Positions 5,250 to 5,477 of a DNA stretch of 5,477 bases are shown here, piece by piece; the stretch's first letter is position 1, and every line of letters begins with the position of its first letter. The notes beneath the pieces were generated by a model. That model saw only the letters and a list, made by a program, of their open reading frames with translations. It did not search any database and was not told where the DNA came from. Source of the stretch: Bacillota bacterium (lineage in GTDB: Bacteria > Bacillota > UBA4882 > UBA10575); contig JAAYMP010000213.1 in NCBI GenBank assembly GCA_012521315.1, forward strand, positions 1 through 5,477. The letters run 5' to 3'. The position numbers were made by a program, and so were the translations under genes.

Positions 5250-5477
5250 ATGCCAAGGGATACAAGTACGGGTCAAGTTTTAGAAGCGATGGTGCTGCCT
5301 GCATTAAGACTAGGGGGGTATACATACCGCCAACAAGTTAATGTAGGCCAAAGACCAAACGGAAGCAGGCATAACGTAGATGTTTTGGCGCAAAAGGATA
5401 ATGACAACATTTTGATCTCTTTGAAGTGGCAACAAACTTCAGGGACCGCTGAACAAAAGGTACCTTATGAAGTGATC
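5250..5477 (+). CDS. putative PD-(D/E)XK restriction endonuclease, 3' end missing
   Basis: 76 codons are visible from the ATG and the frame is still open at the window end. The segment reads as the N-terminal part of a PD-(D/E)XK-fold nuclease. A helix with LEAMVLPALRLGGY (residues 11-24) is followed by the strand HNVDVLAQ (41-48) with a candidate metal-binding Asp44, then ILISLKW (54-60) with candidate catalytic Lys59. A conserved-looking SGTAEQKVPYEVI (64-76) follows. The usual acidic residue two before the lysine is Ser57 here. Glu69 or Glu74 could take its place, as in enzymes of the Cfr10I/NgoMIV/EcoRII kind, where the glutamate has moved to the next helix. The position directly after a Dam-like methyltransferase, in the same transcript, strongly suggests the cleaving partner of a type II restriction-modification system. 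The exact family, recognition site and completeness cannot be told from this part alone. Confidence 0.72.
   Translation, partial: MPRDTSTGQVLEAMVLPALRLGGYTYRQQVNVGQRPNGSRHNVDVLAQKDNDNILISLKWQQTSGTAEQKVPYEVI

Overview
The window looks like chromosomal DNA of a spore-forming, Gram-positive-type bacterium (Bacillota). The evidence is a cell-wall amidase fused to a GerMN sporulation/germination domain, a groESL operon controlled by a perfect CIRCE operator (the HrcA system), strong AGGAGG-type ribosome binding sites and a tRNA gene with encoded CCA. The amidase gene is clearly GC-rich, while the right-hand end looks less so. No genus can be assigned from the sequence alone.

Layout, left to right. 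(1) Positions 1-864, plus strand: the 3' part of an N-acetylmuramoyl-L-alanine amidase (Amidase_3) carrying a C-terminal GerMN domain. (2) Positions 854-1363, minus strand: a small cysteine-rich DUF2284 protein that converges on the amidase and overlaps its end by 11 bp; it has its own extended -10 promoter. (3) Positions 1509-3637, minus strand: a complete heat-shock operon, promoter - CIRCE - groES - groEL - terminator. (4) Positions about 3638-4114: a stretch without an intact gene. It holds an AT-rich 9-bp inverted repeat and what I read as a decayed remnant of a Kef/CPA2-type cation:proton antiporter in two frames. (5) Positions 4115-4281, plus strand: a self-contained tRNA-Leu(CAG) unit with a 17-bp-spaced promoter and an intrinsic terminator. 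(6) Position 4359 to the window end, plus strand: a two-gene cassette of a Dam-like (D12 class) adenine-N6 DNA methyltransferase followed 14 bp later by the start of a putative PD-(D/E)XK nuclease, most simply a type II restriction-modification system.

How the parts relate. GroES and GroEL form one folding machine made from one HrcA-regulated transcript. The methyltransferase and nuclease are probably a protection/cleavage pair, sitting just after a tRNA gene and a decayed gene, a common setting for acquired DNA. The amidase-GerMN and DUF2284 genes are separate units that only share a 3' boundary. The most interesting items are the nuclease, whose visible core reads D...S-x-K rather than D...(D/E)-x-K, the antiporter relic, and the compact regulatory layout around groES and DUF2284.
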